A stretch of DNA of 64,000 nucleotides from Nakamurella alba (GTDB lineage Bacteria; Actinomycetota; Actinomycetes; Mycobacteriales; Nakamurellaceae): contig NZ_WLYK01000005.1 in assembly GCF_009707545.1 (NCBI RefSeq), forward strand, positions 248,001 to 312,000, given 5' to 3'. Made by a program: the position numbers and the translations under genes. Below, one piece after another: positions 18,117-26,571 of this stretch (the first letter of the stretch is position 1; the number at the start of each line of letters is the position of its first letter). The notes beneath the pieces are model-generated. The model did no database searches. It was given only the letters and a program-made list of their open reading frames with translations, and was not told the DNA's origin.

Positions 18117-19079
18117 TCAGAGCTTGCGCAGCTCGGGGAGGATCTCGCTCTCGGCGGCGCCGAAGAACGATTCCTGGGCGTCGTCGCCGACCTGCACCAG
18201 GGCAAGATCGGTGTACCCGGCGTCGAAGAACTTCTTCGCCGCTTCCACGATCGCGCCGACATCGCTTCCGCAGGGCACGCTCTCGGCGACGTCGTCCGGG
18301 GTCACCGATGCCGACGCACTGTCGAACGCATCCGGGCCGGGCAGCTCTGCGTTCACCTTCCACCCGCCGGCGCTCCAACGGAACAGCCGGTGTGCCCGCT
18401 GCTTCGCGGCGTCCGCGTCCGAGTCCCAGCTGACCGGCAGCTGCGCGACCTTCCGGGACGAGCCGTCCCGCGCACCGTCCCAGTACTCTGCCAGCTCCGG
18501 CTCCGGGTCGATGCCCACCATGACGTCCGCCAGCGGCGAGAACAGTTCGCAGCTCTGCTGTCCGGAGACGGCGATGCCGATCGGCACCCGGGTGTCGGGC
18601 AGGTCCCACAGCCGCGCCGAGTCGACGTCGAAGTACTGCGAGTGCCGGGAGACCGGTCCGCCGTCGAACAGCTCACGGATGATGTGCACGGCCTCGACCA
18701 GCTTGTCCTGCCGCACGTTCGCACCCGGCCAGGGTCCGACGATGTGCTCGTTGAGCGACTCCCCCGAGCCCAGGCCGAGGGTGAACCTGTTGCCGGAGAT
18801 GATCTGCAGGGTGGCGGCCTGCTGCGCCACCACCGTCGGGTGGTATCGGAAGGTCGGGCAGGTCACGTACGTCATCAGGCCGACCGACTCGGTGGCCTGG
18901 GCGACCGCGCCGAGGGTGACCCAGGCGTTGGGCGAGTGGCCCATCTCGTCCAGCCACGGGAAGAAGTGGTCGCTGGAGACTTCGAAGTCGAAACCCGCGC
19001 GCTCGGCCTGCTGTGCGTACCGGATCAGCGCCGTGGGCCCGGACTGCTCTGTCATCAAGGTGTATCCGATGGAAGCCAT
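18117..19079 (-). CDS. LLM-class F420-dependent oxidoreductase
   Basis: 320 residues resembling the F420-dependent glucose-6-phosphate dehydrogenase-like subgroup of the luciferase-like monooxygenases: SIGYTLMTEQSGP, FDFEVSSDHFFPWLDEMGHSPNAW, TCPTFRYHPTVVAQQAATL and GNRFTLGLGSGESLNEH, then a C-terminal GYTDLALVQVG. F420 use is inferred from the subgroup. The ATG at 19079 lies exactly 9 bases after a GGGTAC box with GTGT 16 bases further upstream, so the transcript looks leaderless and sigma-B/F-driven. It heads a run of five genes in the same direction. Confidence 0.9.
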   Translation of the reverse strand: MASIGYTLMTEQSGPTALIRYAQQAERAGFDFEVSSDHFFPWLDEMGHSPNAWVTLGAVAQATESVGLMTYVTCPTFRYHPTVVAQQAATLQIISGNRFTLGLGSGESLNEHIVGPWPGANVRQDKLVEAVHIIRELFDGGPVSRHSQYFDVDSARLWDLPDTRVPIGIAVSGQQSCELFSPLADVMVGIDPEPELAEYWDGARDGSSRKVAQLPVSWDSDADAAKQRAHRLFRWSAGGWKVNAELPGPDAFDSASASVTPDDVAESVPCGSDVGAIVEAAKKFFDAGYTDLALVQVGDDAQESFFGAAESEILPELRKL

Positions 19080-19088
19080 GGGCGCGCG

Positions 19089-19114
19089 GTACCCACGGTC
19101 CGGCGGGGCCACAC
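19089..19114 (-). promoter_or_regulatory. putative sigma-B/F-type promoter of the LLM-SDR-GH15 operon
   Basis: On the minus strand GTGT (19114-19111), 16 bases, GGGTAC (19094-19089), then 9 bases to the ATG at 19079. The consensus for actinobacterial sigma-B/F promoters is GTTT-N14-17-GGGTAY; one -35 mismatch. The spacing to the ATG implies a leaderless transcript. Confidence 0.6.
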
Positions 19115-19124
19115 GGCGGGCCGG

Positions 19125-19319
19125 TCAGCCGCCGCCGGCCGTGTCCTCGGTGCCGGCCACGTCGTTGCTCGTGCCGGTGTCGTGCTGCTGCTCCCAGAGC
19201 CGCTCCTCCTGCTCGCGGGTGGCCATGCCGCCGTGCCCTCCCTCGTCGGTCGGGCCCGGGCGGACGTTCGGCTTCACACTGCCGTCGAGGGGATGCGGTT
19301 CCTCGTCGTGTTCGCTCAT
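19125..19319 (-). CDS. small acidic hypothetical protein
   Basis: 64 residues, MSEHDEEPHPLDGSVKP at the start and Asp/Glu/Gly-rich throughout, with a central RGPTDEGGHGG-like stretch and a helical REQEERLWEQQ segment. GGGAGAGG lies 9 bases before the ATG. The minus strand upstream has GTTC-N15-GGGAAC (19386-19362), which resembles a degenerate sigma-B promoter but is also partly palindromic. Such short acidic hydrophilic proteins are common in actinobacterial stress regulons. No family assigned. Confidence 0.72.
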   Translation of the reverse strand: MSEHDEEPHPLDGSVKPNVRPGPTDEGGHGGMATREQEERLWEQQHDTGTSNDVAGTEDTAGGG

Positions 19320-19401
19320 GTTGTTGCACCTCTCCCGGGGATCGGGCGCCCCGGAGGGCCCGTTCCCGCGGTGGGATCCGGCGAACCGGCAGGATGTGCG
19401 C

Positions 19402-19959
19402 ATGGCGCTCCCCTCCCTCCTGCGGTCCGTGGCCGACCGGGTCGACGCGCTGGACAAGGAGGTGGTCCGCCGGGTCGGTGCCACCGGGCACCTGCGGTAC
19501 GACCCGGTGATCGATGCGCTGCTGCCGGTGACCCGGATCGCCGACAACTCGGTGGTCTGGATCCTGTCCGCCGCCGGGATGGTGGCGTTCGGCGATCCCG
19601 TGGTGCGGCGCCGGGCCCTGCAGGGTCTCGGCACCATCGCGGTGACCAGCCTGGTGGTGAACCAAGGCCTGAAGCGGCTGTTCTCCCGCCCGCGGCCGGA
19701 CCAGCAGGTGGTGCCGGAGGACAGGCGTGCGGCGGCGAAGTCGTCGTCCAGCTTCCCGTCCGGGCACACTGCTTCGGCAGTGGCCTTCGTGACCGTGACC
19801 GGTCGTTCGCACCCGTTGCTGACCACACCGCTGGCCGTCGTGGCCGTGGCGGTCGGCAGCTCGCGCGTGGCCACCGGCATGCACTATCCGTCCGACGTGC
19901 TGGTGGGCGGCGCGGTGGGTGCGGTGATCGGCCGGATCGCCTGCCGGGTGTTGCCCTGA
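19402..19959 (+). CDS. PAP2-family phosphatase
   Basis: 185 residues with the three phosphatase motifs of the PAP2 superfamily: KRLFSRPRP, SSSFPSGHTASA and SRVATGMHYPSDVLVGGAVG, plus hydrophobic helices between them. It should be an integral membrane lipid phosphatase, for example on phosphatidic acid or prenyl pyrophosphates. CAGGAT lies 6 bases before the ATG, suggesting a leaderless transcript. The length is typical. Confidence 0.9.
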   Translation: MALPSLLRSVADRVDALDKEVVRRVGATGHLRYDPVIDALLPVTRIADNSVVWILSAAGMVAFGDPVVRRRALQGLGTIAVTSLVVNQGLKRLFSRPRPDQQVVPEDRRAAAKSSSSFPSGHTASAVAFVTVTGRSHPLLTTPLAVVAVAVGSSRVATGMHYPSDVLVGGAVGAVIGRIACRVLP

Positions 19960-19972
19960 CCGGCGCGTGACG

Positions 19973-19996
19973 GTTCCGGGCGCCGGAGGTGGGAAC
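19973..19996 (+). promoter_or_regulatory. possible sigma-B-like promoter or palindrome
   Basis: GTTC (19973-19976), 14 bases, GGGAAC (19991-19996). This fits a weak sigma-B/F promoter for the gene at 20072, leaving a ~70-base leader, but the two boxes also form a GGTTCC...GGAACC inverted repeat, so it could instead be a hairpin or the terminator of the PAP2 gene. Confidence 0.35.
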
Positions 19997-20071
19997 CGGC
20001 GGGACGGGACCGTGCGGCCCGGGTGCCGACCGGCGCGCGGCATGGATGCGGCCCGACCACGGAGGTATGAC

Positions 20072-20491
20072 ATGGATCTCAAGCCCGGCTGGCCGGCCCG
20101 CGCGGTGGCTGCTGTCACCGTCGCCTACGGCATCGCCATCGCCGTCGCCCCGAAGGTGCTGGCCAGGCCCGCCGGTCTGGTCTCGGAGGATCGCACCGTG
20201 CCACCGGCGGTGGCGAACCTGATCCGCTCGATCGGGGTCAGGGACGCGGCACTGTCGACCGCCCTGGCGCTTGCCCCCGCCGGCTTCGCCATGCGCTCGA
20301 TGACCTGGGCGCGGGTGGCCATCGACGGTGCCGACGCCTTCCTGTTCTCGCGGCTCGCCGCGGATCGTTCTGCCGTCCTCAAGGTCTCGGGTGTTGCGGG
20401 CGGATGGGCACTGGTGCAGGCACTGGTCGGCCTGCGCGGGGTGGCTGCGAGGGGCTTGCCGCCGGTCACCGTGGTGCCCGCGACACCCTGA
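20072..20491 (+). CDS. small membrane-associated hypothetical protein
   Basis: 139 residues beginning MDLKPGWPARAVAAVTVAYG, with two or three moderately hydrophobic helices (AVAAVTVAYGIAIAVAPKVL, ALSTALALAPAGFAM, GWALVQALVGLRGVAA) and little charge. GGAGG lies 6 bases before the ATG. It resembles widespread small actinobacterial proteins without assigned function. It is convergent with the NAD(P)HX dehydratase gene. Confidence 0.78.
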   Translation: MDLKPGWPARAVAAVTVAYGIAIAVAPKVLARPAGLVSEDRTVPPAVANLIRSIGVRDAALSTALALAPAGFAMRSMTWARVAIDGADAFLFSRLAADRSAVLKVSGVAGGWALVQALVGLRGVAARGLPPVTVVPATP

Positions 20492-20504
20492 CCGAAGGTC
20501 CGGG

Positions 20505-21398
20505 TCAGCGGTCCAGTTCGGCGAGTGCCTGCGGCAGCGCGTCGGCGAGCTCCCGGGCGAGGAACCCCATCGGGCCGATCGCCGCGATCAGCCTGTCGCC
20601 CGCGACCGCGTGGAGGTGGGTTCCCCAACAGGCCGCCTGCGCCGGCTCGGCGCCCCGGGCCAACAGGCCGGCGATCGCTCCGGCAAGGACGTCGCCACTG
20701 CCGGACGTGCCCAGTCCGCTGTGACCACTCGTGATCCGCCAGAGCCGCGCGCCGTCGGCGACCCGCCCCTTGGCGGTGACCACCGCGCCGTATCGCCGGG
20801 CGAGCGGCAGCAGGTCGCTGTCGGGGTCGAAGTCGGACTGCTCCAGGAGCCGGGCACCTTCCTCCGCATTCGGGGTCAGCACCAGCCGACCGGCGAGGTC
20901 TGCGACGAGACCCGTTCGGCCGGCGAGCACTCCGAGCGCGAACGCGTCCAGGAGCACCGGTGCGGTCGAGTCGGCGAGGGCCGGCCGTAGTTCGTCCAGC
21001 AGCGCACCGGTCAGTTCCGGATCGTCCAGACCGCTGCCGATGACGACCGCGTCGGCGCGGCCGATGGCGTCGTGCAACCGTTCGGCTGCGGACGGGAGCA
21101 CGGAACCTTTCTCGTCCTCCGGGAGACCGACCACTCCCGCTTCCGGAGTGGCCACCGCCAGTGGAACCGCAACGGACTCAGCGACCGCAAGGGTGAGCCG
21201 CCCCGCGCCGACACGCAGTGCACTGAGCCCGCCCAGCTGCGCGGCTCCGGGAGTGCCCCGGGCTCCACCGATGACGAGGATCTGGCCACGGCCGTACTTC
21301 CCGCCGTCGGTGTCCGGCAAGGGCCAGTCCCGGAGCATCGCCGGGGTCACCTCGCGGGCTGCCGGCGGACTGTCCGTGCGGTCAGCGCGGCGCGACAT
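20505..21398 (-). CDS. nnrD: ADP/ATP-dependent (S)-NAD(P)H-hydrate dehydratase
   Basis: 297 residues of the ribokinase-like NAD(P)HX dehydratase family, which repairs hydrated NAD(P)H. Visible signatures are GQILVIGGARGTPGAAQL, GSGLDD, a VLTPNAEEGARLL box and SGLGTSGSGDVLAGAIAGLLARG (the conserved GxGD), then ACWGTHLHAVAGD. No YjeF epimerase domain is fused to it, unlike in many bacteria. The ATG at 21398 overlaps the upstream histidine phosphatase by 17 bases, so the two are one transcription unit. Confidence 0.88.
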   Translation of the reverse strand: MSRRADRTDSPPAAREVTPAMLRDWPLPDTDGGKYGRGQILVIGGARGTPGAAQLGGLSALRVGAGRLTLAVAESVAVPLAVATPEAGVVGLPEDEKGSVLPSAAERLHDAIGRADAVVIGSGLDDPELTGALLDELRPALADSTAPVLLDAFALGVLAGRTGLVADLAGRLVLTPNAEEGARLLEQSDFDPDSDLLPLARRYGAVVTAKGRVADGARLWRITSGHSGLGTSGSGDVLAGAIAGLLARGAEPAQAACWGTHLHAVAGDRLIAAIGPMGFLARELADALPQALAELDR

Positions 21399-22182
21399 CG
21401 GTGTCTCCCGCGTGCTCGGTGACCGTGGCACCCGCGCTTTCCAGATGACTCGCGGCATTGAACGAGGCGAGGTTCCAGCTGATCCCGTCCCCGGCGCGGG
21501 TGAGCTGGGTGACCGATGCGTTCACCACGGTGTGCGTCCTGGCGATCTCGAGCAGCTGATCCTCGTCCAGTTGTTCGCAGACGTAGCGGAGGAGAAGGAT
21601 CACCGCGTCGTGTGCGACGAGCAGCACCCGGCCACCCGGATGCGCATCGTCGATGTCCCGGAGCAGTGACCGCAACCGCAGCACCACGTCCGTCCACGCC
21701 TCGCCGCCCGGTGGCCGGTAGTAGAACTTGCCCCACCAACGCCGGCGTGCCGCCTCCTGAGGGAAGCGACGTTCCACGCCGACGGCGGTCAGCAGGTCGA
21801 GGACCCCGAGTTCGCGGTCACGGAGCCGTTCGTCGACCCGGGGCCGTAGCCCCGACCCGGTCGCGTCCAGCGCGAGCTGCGCAGTCTGCCGCGCACGGAG
21901 GTAGGGCGAGCACCACACGGCCTGCGGAAGCGCTCCCGGGTCGAGACCGGCCATCCAGGCGCCCAGGGCCGCCGCCTGCTCGGCACCGCGGGATGTGAGC
22001 GGCACGTCGGCGTCGCGCTGCCCGATCTCGATGACCTCGGCACCGGCGGCCTGGGCCGCCGTGGCCGCGACGTTGCCGGTGCTCTCCCCGTGCCGGACCA
22101 GCCAGAGTTCGGCGGCCCCCGACCGTGTCGGCGGGTCGGAGGCGCCGTGGTCGGCGGGGTCCTGCGGGTGCATGGCAGCCAT
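21382..22182 (-). CDS. histidine phosphatase (phosphoglycerate mutase-like) family
   Basis: About 266 residues. LWLVRHGESTGN holds the phosphohistidine RHG motif, SPYLRARQTAQL the second arginine, and LLVAHDAVILLLRY the distal catalytic histidine. Starts at 22215, 22182 and 22173 are possible; 22182 is a compromise. The 3' end overlaps the nnrD gene. It probably dephosphorylates a small phosphometabolite; the substrate is not predictable. Confidence 0.86.
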   Translation of the reverse strand: MAAMHPQDPADHGASDPPTRSGAAELWLVRHGESTGNVAATAAQAAGAEVIEIGQRDADVPLTSRGAEQAAALGAWMAGLDPGALPQAVWCSPYLRARQTAQLALDATGSGLRPRVDERLRDRELGVLDLLTAVGVERRFPQEAARRRWWGKFYYRPPGGEAWTDVVLRLRSLLRDIDDAHPGGRVLLVAHDAVILLLRYVCEQLDEDQLLEIARTHTVVNASVTQLTRAGDGISWNLASFNAASHLESAGATVTEHAGDTDVAPR

Positions 22183-22246
22183 CCCCGGGCGTTGCCCGGA
22201 GCCGCGGTCCGGCAAACGACCCGCAGATGGGGTCGTGGCGCACCTC

Positions 22247-22252
22247 TACTCT
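22247..22252 (+). promoter_or_regulatory. leaderless -10 element
   Basis: TACTCT (TANNNT form) ends 7 bases before the GTG at 22260. With no Shine-Dalgarno before the GTG, this supports a leaderless transcript for the esterase gene. Confidence 0.5.
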
Positions 22253-22259
22253 GGGCGGG

Positions 22260-22925
22260 GTGACCACCGCACCCGCATCCACCGCGCTCAGCTGGATCGG
22301 ACCCGGCCGGGACGACGCTGCCCGGGACGCACCGACGTTGGTGGTGCTGCACGGCTACGGCTCGTCGGAGGCCCAGATGATCGCGCTGAGCCCGCTGCTC
22401 GGGATGTTCCTCGGCAGGTCGGCGCGGGTGATCGCGGTGCGCGGCGAGTACCCGGCGCCCGGCCGCCGGGGGTTCTCCTGGTACCCCGGGGACCGGTACA
22501 GCCAGCCACCGGACGCCGACATCGCCGCCGTCGCCGACAGGGTCGCGGCGGCGGTGCAGGAGCACAGCGACCGGGCCGTCTGGCTCGGCTTCTCCCAGGG
22601 CATGTGCACCGCGATCACCGTGCTGCGGCGCCGCCCGGAGCTGGTGTCCGCGCTGGTGGCGCTGAGCGGGTTCAGCTTCGACGCCCCGCAGCCGGGCGAT
22701 CCGCAGCTCGCCCGCGACGCCGCGGCCGGCCGCGGCGTGCCGTGCTTCTACGGCCGCGACCCGACGGATCCGGCCATCCCGGGATTCGCCGCGGAGTGGG
22801 CGCGACGGTTCCTCGCCGACCACACTGCCCTGGAGGAGCACAGCTACCCCGGTATGGGGCACAGCCTCTCCCCCGTCGAGATCGCGGACGTGGTGCCGTT
22901 CCTGAGACAGCACCTGGCATCCTGA
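22260..22925 (+). CDS. alpha/beta hydrolase, carboxylesterase/phospholipase family
   Basis: 221 residues. VVLHGYGSSEAQM is the oxyanion region, LGFSQGMC the nucleophile elbow (GxSxG), FYGRDPTDPAIP the catalytic Asp region and YPGMGHSLSP the catalytic His. This is the short carboxylesterase type (YpfH/Est-like). The GTG at 22260 is preceded by TACTCT and no Shine-Dalgarno. It runs 4 bases from the LuxR-family gene and may be co-transcribed with it. Confidence 0.87.
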   Translation: MTTAPASTALSWIGPGRDDAARDAPTLVVLHGYGSSEAQMIALSPLLGMFLGRSARVIAVRGEYPAPGRRGFSWYPGDRYSQPPDADIAAVADRVAAAVQEHSDRAVWLGFSQGMCTAITVLRRRPELVSALVALSGFSFDAPQPGDPQLARDAAAGRGVPCFYGRDPTDPAIPGFAAEWARRFLADHTALEEHSYPGMGHSLSPVEIADVVPFLRQHLAS

Positions 22926-22929
22926 GCAG

Positions 22930-25422
22930 GTGAACGGGGCGGACCGGGCGACGCACATCGAGGCGATCGCCGCCGCCGTGCGCCCGACCCCGACCGCCGG
23001 CCGGGTGATCGCCGTGCACGGCGGTCCCGGGGTGGGCACCACCTCCGCGGTCCGGGCGGCGATCGGCGCCGCGCTGTTCGACGCGGGCGCGGTGGTGGCC
23101 CTGCGGGCGGAGGAGATCCGTCGGCACGTCCCGTTCGGTGTGCTGGCCCCGCTGCTGCCGGAGGGCACCGCCCGGACCTCGGCGACACTCCTGGACACGG
23201 TCGACGAGCTTTGTGCCGCAGGAGATCTCATCGTCTGGATCGACGACGCGCAGTACGTCGACCCGGCGTCGGCCGCCGCGCTGGCCGTGCTGGCGGACGC
23301 CACCCGGTCGCTGCCGCTGTCCCTGGTGCTGAGCGGCAGCGGGCCGGAGGTGGCTCTCGGTACTGCCGGCACCGTCGGCGCCGCGCCGGATCTGGAGGTG
23401 GACCTCGGGTCGTCGGACGGTCCCGTGCCTGCACTCCCGGACCTGCCGGACGGCATCCTGCAGCTGCTCCGGGTGCTGGCGGTGGTCGGCACCGGGACCG
23501 ACCAACCGACGCTGGCCCGGCTGGCCGGGACATCGGGGCCGCTGGTCGGCCGGTCCCTCGCCCCGGCCCTGGCGGCCGGTGTGGTCATCCGGCAGGACGG
23601 GCTGCTCACCTTCGCCCATGCGCGGGACCGGACGGGACTGCTCGACGACCTCTCCGGGACCGAGCGAGCCGATCTGCACCGGACCGTCGCCGAGGTGCTC
23701 GCCGCGACCGGCGGGGATCCGGCGCTGGCGGCCGAGCACCGCCGCCGGGCCGGGGATCCGGGAGCCGTTGCGGCGCTGCGGGAACTGGCCGCCGACTGGC
23801 AGGTGCTCGCCCCGGAGGGCGCCGCCGACCTGCTGGCGCAGGCACTGGTCGCGGAGCCGGACCGGGACGCCGACACCGTGACCGCGGACCGGGCCGAGGC
23901 GTTGATGCTGGCCGGTCGCGGGGTCGAGGCGGAGGACCTGGTGCGGTCCCGGTTGCCACTGGTCCGCGATCCGCGGATGGCCGGCCGGATGTCGACCATC
24001 TCGCTGCGCTCGCTGGTCAACCGCGGCAACATGCCGGTCGCCCTGGCCGAGATCGAGATCCTGCTGCAGCGAGCGGGTCTGCCCGCCGAGGCCGCGCGGG
24101 AGCTACGCGCGCTCCGGCTCTGGGTACTGGTGCTCGCCGGGCGGCTGCCGGAGGCCAGGAAGCTGCTGGACGTCGAACTCGACGCGGTCCCGGAGTCGGA
24201 CCGGGACCTGGTGGCGGTGACGGCGCAGTCGTCGCTGCTGTGGTTGTCGGGGCGCCCGGCCGATGCGCTGCGGGTGCTGCCGGTCGCCCATGCCGCTCCC
24301 GCCGACGCCGACGGGAGCGGGCCCGGTGACGCGCTGACCGGGCCGGTGTGGCCGGCCCAGTACGTGTCGGCCCTGCAGGGACCGGCCGCCGGGCTGACCG
24401 TCGCGGCCGCCGGCCGGGCCACCTCGGACTCGCGGAACGCCCGCTGGGTGCTGCCGTTCCACGACTTCGTCATCGGCGGGCTGCGTTTCGCCGCCGGCGA
24501 CTGGGACGACGCGGCGGCGATCTTCGACAGCGCGCTCGCCGCGGCGCGCGACACCGGGACCGGCTGGACCGCGCTCGCGGCGGCCGGCCGGACGCTGATC
24601 GACGTGCACCGCGGCGATCTCGGCGCCGCCCGGGACCGGATCGACGGCCTGGAGCGGCGGCGGGTGCCCACCCAGTTCGGCATGGACGGGGTGGCGCTGG
24701 CGTCGCTGGCGATGGCCGAGGCGGGTCTGTACGCGGACGACAGCCGGCCGCTGGACGAGCAGGCCCGCGGCATGGTGGTGCTCGCGGCGCAGGCCGCCTG
24801 GCGGGACTGCATCGACCGGGGCGGCGTGCTGTGGGCGGCCCGGATCGCGCCCTACGTGGCACGTCTCGCCGACGAACACCTGCGACTGGCGATCGCCGCC
24901 CACCTCGGAGCGCACCGCAGCCACCTGCCGGAGGCCGGCCCGGCAGCCGACCTCGCCGCTGGGCTGGCCCGCGTCGATCCGGCCACGACAGCTGCAGCCG
25001 CGGAGGAGTTCTCGAGGATCGGCCTGCCGCTGTTCGCCGCGGCCGCGCACGAGGAGACCGGTCTGCTGGCGGCCCGCACCGGCGACATCACCACGGCCGG
25101 GCGGGCGCTGCGCACGGCGCTGGACCTCTACCACCGGCTCGGCGCGGAGACCGACGAGCAACGGCTGCGGATCCGGGCGCACCGCATCGGCGCCCGGCCG
25201 GGCGGGGCGCGGACCCGCAAGCGGCCGGCCAGCGGTTGGGAGGCGCTGACCCCGACCGAGGTCACCGTCGCGGACATGATCAAGGACGGCCTGACCAACC
25301 CGGAGATCGCCCGACGGTTGTTCCTGTCGCCGCGCACCGTGCAGACGCACGTCTCGCACGTGCTCGCCAAGACCGGTCTGCGGTCCCGGGTGGAGATCGC
25401 CGCGGCGCTGGTCAAGGGCTGA
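22930..25422 (+). CDS. large LuxR-family regulator with degenerate STAND-type ATPase
   Basis: 830 residues. An N-terminal NTPase domain carries GGPGVGTT (31-38) where a Walker A should be; the invariant lysine is a threonine. A good Walker B follows (LIVWIDDAQ, about 99-107). The middle 500 residues are TPR/helical-repeat-like. Residues about 772-828 are a LuxR HTH: LTPTEVTVADMIKDGLTNPEIARRLFLSPRTVQTHVSHVL. The architecture matches MalT-like STAND regulators. The missing lysine suggests weak or no ATP hydrolysis. It starts GTG, 4 bases after the esterase stop. The inducer and targets are unknown. Confidence 0.88.
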   Translation: MNGADRATHIEAIAAAVRPTPTAGRVIAVHGGPGVGTTSAVRAAIGAALFDAGAVVALRAEEIRRHVPFGVLAPLLPEGTARTSATLLDTVDELCAAGDLIVWIDDAQYVDPASAAALAVLADATRSLPLSLVLSGSGPEVALGTAGTVGAAPDLEVDLGSSDGPVPALPDLPDGILQLLRVLAVVGTGTDQPTLARLAGTSGPLVGRSLAPALAAGVVIRQDGLLTFAHARDRTGLLDDLSGTERADLHRTVAEVLAATGGDPALAAEHRRRAGDPGAVAALRELAADWQVLAPEGAADLLAQALVAEPDRDADTVTADRAEALMLAGRGVEAEDLVRSRLPLVRDPRMAGRMSTISLRSLVNRGNMPVALAEIEILLQRAGLPAEAARELRALRLWVLVLAGRLPEARKLLDVELDAVPESDRDLVAVTAQSSLLWLSGRPADALRVLPVAHAAPADADGSGPGDALTGPVWPAQYVSALQGPAAGLTVAAAGRATSDSRNARWVLPFHDFVIGGLRFAAGDWDDAAAIFDSALAAARDTGTGWTALAAAGRTLIDVHRGDLGAARDRIDGLERRRVPTQFGMDGVALASLAMAEAGLYADDSRPLDEQARGMVVLAAQAAWRDCIDRGGVLWAARIAPYVARLADEHLRLAIAAHLGAHRSHLPEAGPAADLAAGLARVDPATTAAAAEEFSRIGLPLFAAAAHEETGLLAARTGDITTAGRALRTALDLYHRLGAETDEQRLRIRAHRIGARPGGARTRKRPASGWEALTPTEVTVADMIKDGLTNPEIARRLFLSPRTVQTHVSHVLAKTGLRSRVEIAAALVKG

Positions 25423-25460
25423 TCCCCCGGCCGTCCGGCGGCATGCACCATGATCGGGAG

Positions 25461-25919
25461 ATGGCCCGCTTCCCCGGCAGCACCCACCTCACCGTGCACC
25501 GGCACTGGGGTCTGCGCGGCGCCGCCGGGATCCTGGTGCACCGGGCGGGACCGGAGGTGCTGCTGCAGCTGCGCAACACCTGGGTGATGCAGGGCGGGAC
25601 GTGGTCGGTGCCCGGGGGTGCGCTGGAGCCCGGCGAGGAACCGGTCGACGCGGCCCTGCGGGAACTGCGCGAGGAGGCCGGCATCGCCGCCCGCGACGTC
25701 GTCGTGGACCCCGATCCGCAGGTCTGGACCTGCCCGGACTGCGGCTGGAGCTACTGGACGTTCCTGGCCCGGCCGGCCGGTGACCGGACGTTGCGGATCC
25801 GGATGAACGCCGAGGCCGCCGACATGCGCTGGGTGCCGGTGTCGGAGGTCGGCGCGCTGCCGCTGCATCCCGGGTTCGGCCGGTCCTGGCCGGAACTGGT
25901 GACCCGGCTCGAGGACTAG
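25461..25919 (+). CDS. NUDIX hydrolase
   Basis: 152 residues. The Nudix box GGALEPGEEPVDAALRELRE...EEAGI is complete (GX5EX7REUXEEXGU), with an extra CPDCGWSYW segment that could bind a metal. The ATG at 25461 is chosen because CATGAT lies 6 bases upstream, a leaderless layout; 25443 is an alternative start. It probably hydrolyses a nucleoside diphosphate derivative. Confidence 0.9.
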   Translation: MARFPGSTHLTVHRHWGLRGAAGILVHRAGPEVLLQLRNTWVMQGGTWSVPGGALEPGEEPVDAALRELREEAGIAARDVVVDPDPQVWTCPDCGWSYWTFLARPAGDRTLRIRMNAEAADMRWVPVSEVGALPLHPGFGRSWPELVTRLED

Positions 25920-26032
25920 GGCGGCAGTTCACGAACGGTCGCACGGATGCCCGTGCTCGTCATGCCTTCCGGTGGTATCCGCGGCCGCGTCGGCCTGTCA
26001 GGTATCCCCGGGGCGACAATTCGCCACCATGG

Positions 26033-26533
26033 GTGCATGAAGACGGTCCAGGGGCGGGCGGGACGGTGGGGACGGTGCCGATGACCGGGTTGCCGGTGGT
26101 GGAGTCGGTCGGGCATCTCGCCCGGCTGGTCCGGTACCAGGCCGGGCGGCCGCTGTTCCTGCGCTGGACCGGCGACCTGCGGGCCGACCTGGACGCGCAC
26201 GAGATCCTCGACCCGCAGACCGGCGTGCCGCTGCCCGGACTTCCGGCGGTGTCGCTGTCCGTCGAACCCTGGTGGGGCCGCCGGTCGGTCGAGCTGTGGG
26301 TGGCCCGCAAGCTGCACACGGCGGTCGCCGCACGCCGGCCCGGCGCCGCCCTCTGGGTGATCTCCGGGGCGGAGGTCGGGCGCGGGCCGGACAACGACTC
26401 GCTGGTGGTCGACTGCACCCCGGTCGCCCGGCTCGGCAGTCGGCTGATCGCCTCCGCGGGCCGGATCTGGGCCGATGGCCCGTCAGCCGATCCGGCCGTC
26501 GCGAGGGTGCCCGACGGGACACTGCCTGGTTGA
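26033..26533 (+). CDS. DUF6098-like hypothetical protein
   Basis: Up to 166 residues; the conserved part starts MTGLPVVESVGHLARLVR (ATG 26081) and includes LFLRWTGDLRADLDAHEILDP, LPGLPAVSLSVEPWWGRRSVELWVARKL, an arrangement I associate with the DUF6098 family of actinobacteria. The GTG at 26033 adds 16 Gly-rich residues and may not be the true start. It has no enzyme motif, signal peptide or membrane segment. It converges with the GGDEF gene. Confidence 0.72.
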   Translation: MHEDGPGAGGTVGTVPMTGLPVVESVGHLARLVRYQAGRPLFLRWTGDLRADLDAHEILDPQTGVPLPGLPAVSLSVEPWWGRRSVELWVARKLHTAVAARRPGAALWVISGAEVGRGPDNDSLVVDCTPVARLGSRLIASAGRIWADGPSADPAVARVPDGTLPG

Positions 26534-26571
26534 GACGCCGACCGCTCCGGCCGGGCCGGTGCGGTCCGGCC

